Shown: positions 5,852 to 6,709 of the stretch, piece after piece
How the letters are laid out: each line of letters opens with the position of its first letter
Numbering within the stretch: the stretch's first letter is position 1
Assembly (NCBI GenBank): GCA_045602325.1
Contig: JAZSBH010000101.1
Coordinates: 1 to 6,709, forward strand
DNA: 6,709 nt
Reading direction: 5' to 3'
Source: CAMEON01 sp045602325
Lineage (GTDB): Bacteria; Bacillota; Clostridia; Oscillospirales; CAG-272
The notes under the pieces: generated by a model
What the model saw: only the letters and a program-made list of their open reading frames with translations
Told to the model about the DNA's origin: nothing
Database searches by the model: none
Position numbers and translations under genes: made by a program

Positions 5852-6388
5852 ATGGATAACAAAAAAGAATTGCCGAAAAGAAAAGATCCTCGATTAAAGG
5901 GCTTTGATTACGGCAAAACAGGTGCATATTTTTTAACAATATGTACTCAAAACAGGAAAAATACGCTCTCAACAATTGTAGGGGAGGGGTCTCCCCTCCC
6001 GCGATTATTGTCTTACGGAAAAATCGTAGACGAATGGATTCAAAAGATACCGGAAAAATATCCGGAAGCATCTGTAGATTGCTATGTCATTATGCCAAAC
6101 CATATCCATATACTCTTATCTATTGTAAAGGATGACGGGAGGGGAGACCCCTCCCCTACAGGCGGAACGAGCGACCCAGCCCCCACGGCGGATACGATAA
6201 TTGGTTGGCTGAAATATCAAGCAACAAAAGAAATCAATCAATTACGAGGCACGGTCGGGGATAAGATTTTTCAGCGATCATTTTTTGACCACATTGTCCG
6301 TAATCGTGATGACTACCACGAAATATGCAAATACATATACGAAAACCCTGTACGCTGGCATTATGACAAATTATACTCGGAAGAATAG
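5852..6388 (+). CDS. REP-associated tyrosine transposase (Y1/IS200-like)
   Basis: This protein of about 178 residues belongs to the HUH, single-tyrosine (Y1) transposase family; the REP-associated members (RAYTs) act on single-stranded palindromic repeats and are usually single-copy and not self-mobilising. Recognisable segments are the N-terminal RLKGFDYGKTGAYFLTICTQ (14-33), the metal-binding MPNHIHILL (81-89; H84, H86) and the C-terminal FQRSFFDHIVRNRDDYHEICKYI followed by ENPVRW. The catalytic tyrosine is Y155 or Y161. Start choice: the frame is open from 5795, but a promoter lies within that extension; ATG 5852 (or 5846) gives the family-typical MDNKKELPKRK start, with only a weak ribosome site. 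Two Gly/Pro-rich loops (43-51 and 95-103) are encoded by inverted REP-like palindromes. AT-rich codon use differs from the genes to the left, consistent with transfer. No flanking IS ends are evident. Confidence 0.88.
   Translation: MDNKKELPKRKDPRLKGFDYGKTGAYFLTICTQNRKNTLSTIVGEGSPLPRLLSYGKIVDEWIQKIPEKYPEASVDCYVIMPNHIHILLSIVKDDGRGDPSPTGGTSDPAPTADTIIGWLKYQATKEINQLRGTVGDKIFQRSFFDHIVRNRDDYHEICKYIYENPVRWHYDKLYSEE
5977..6001 (+). repeat. REP-like palindrome inside the transposase gene, copy 1
   Basis: A 25-bp element starts with TGTA and contains GGGAGGGG (5982-5989), TCT, CCCCTCCC (5993-6000), an 8-bp perfect hairpin with a 3-nt loop. It is in frame and encodes VGEGSPLPR in the transposase. It is the exact reverse complement of copy 2. 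Confidence 0.9.
6136..6160 (-). repeat. REP-like palindrome inside the transposase gene, copy 2
   Basis: This 25-bp sequence is the perfect reverse complement of the element at 5977-6001 and ends with TACA. On the coding strand it is read in another phase, encoding GRGDPSPT. The match stops exactly at 25 bp on both sides, which marks it as a discrete unit. Confidence 0.9.
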
Positions 6389-6390
6389 GG

Positions 6391-6428
6391 GTATGGGCTT
6401 TGCCCTACGCCTTTGTAATACAAAGGCG
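6391..6428. repeat. Paired hairpins directly after the transposase gene
   Basis: The first hairpin pairs GTA-T-GGGC (6391-6398, one bulged T) with GCCCTAC (6402-6408). The second is a perfect 9-bp stem, CGCCTTTGT (6408-6416) with ACAAAGGCG (6420-6428), loop AAT. They begin 2 nt after the stop codon. No U-tract follows, so they act at most as weak terminators; they may mark the right end of the transposase-associated unit or be REP-type repeats. Confidence 0.6.
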
Positions 6429-6436
6429 AAACTGGC

Positions 6437-6469
6437 GATAAATCAAAATTTGTGATAAATCAAAATTTG
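6437..6469. repeat. 16-bp tandem direct repeat
   Basis: GATAAATCAAAATTTG occurs at 6437-6452 and again at 6454-6469, separated by a single T (period 17). It sits in the leader of the following HAD gene. Each copy contains a -10-like GATAAAT, but no matching -35 is seen. Confidence 0.8.
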
Positions 6470-6482
6470 CAGAGGTGTTGAA

Positions 6483-6709
6483 ATGCAAAAGCCTGAAATG
6501 ATTATTTTTGATTATGGACATACATTACTATATCAACCTGATTTTAATACATCAAATGGAAATAAGGTAATTTATCCATATATAAGCAGAAATCCACGCA
6601 ATATTTCATTTGAGGAATATGACAAAACCATTATAGAGTTATTTGCAAAAATCAAGGCGGAACGAGGAGATATAATCGAAATTCACGAACATAATTTTTT
6701 GAAATTAGC
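6483..6709 (+). CDS. HAD-family hydrolase, 5' part (runs off the window)
   Basis: An open frame of 75 codons with no stop reaches the window end. It starts MQKPEMIIFDYGHTLLYQPD, a HAD motif I (DYGHTL) with nucleophile D10. The second motif position is Gly rather than Asp, as in the FDxGxTL subgroup of HAD-IA-like hydrolases, so acid/base chemistry may differ from the HAD gene at 4865. The segment from about 40 to 75 looks like the start of a helical cap. AGAGGTG (6471-6477) lies 5 nt before the ATG. The sequence is strongly AT-rich and shares no close similarity with the other HAD protein beyond motif I. Substrate unknown. Confidence 0.75.
   Translation, partial: MQKPEMIIFDYGHTLLYQPDFNTSNGNKVIYPYISRNPRNISFEEYDKTIIELFAKIKAERGDIIEIHEHNFLKL

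Noticed and set aside
5977..6160. Invertible DNA switch using the 25-bp inverted repeats
   Set aside because: Inversion would destroy the catalytic HIH motif and no recombinase gene is nearby; REP-type palindromes explain the pair better.
5797..6474. Shared GCAGAG near both ends of the transposase as target-site duplication
   Set aside because: Six bases in AT-rich DNA is not significant, and RAYTs do not typically create target duplications.

Overview
The window looks like a chromosomal segment of a spore-forming, anaerobic, gut-type Clostridia (Oscillospirales/Christensenellales-like). This is inferred from a full-length Spo0A, a two-gene SUF system (sufC-sufB only), clostridial-style ECF sigma/membrane anti-sigma genes, strong AGGAGG ribosome sites, and GC-rich third codon positions in the housekeeping genes. 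No rRNA, tRNA or CRISPR array is visible.

Layout, left to right. Positions 1-159 are non-coding and hold two strong hairpins plus an intrinsic terminator for the leftward suf operon. Positions 160-1862 (minus) carry sufC-sufB, which encode an Fe-S cluster assembly ATPase and scaffold; the genes are separated by 2 nt and probably translationally coupled. Positions 1863-2205 are a divergent control region. It contains a well-formed promoter for sufCB with a perfect 19-bp palindrome at its transcription start, and a well-formed promoter for spo0A preceded by Spo0A-box-like sequences and repeated TACCA motifs. Positions 2206-2991 (plus) encode Spo0A, the master regulator of sporulation. A 12-bp-stem terminator lies between spo0A and a converging two-gene operon (4692-3041, minus) that encodes an ECF sigma factor and a single-pass membrane protein, probably its anti-sigma factor. 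A second divergent control region leads rightward to a HAD-family phosphatase gene (4865-5728).

From about 5795 to the end the base composition changes to AT-rich. Here lie a REP-associated (Y1/IS200-like) tyrosine transposase gene, hairpins and a 16-bp tandem repeat behind it, and the 5' end of a second, unrelated HAD hydrolase that runs off the window. This right end looks like accessory DNA.

The most unusual structure is inside the transposase gene. Two copies of a 25-bp GC-rich REP-like palindrome are embedded in frame, in exact inverted orientation to each other, on both sides of the catalytic HIH motif. The suf terminator begins with the same TGTAGGGG head, which suggests that the same kind of palindrome may have been reused as a terminator. 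These links are inference; the repeats themselves are read directly from the sequence.
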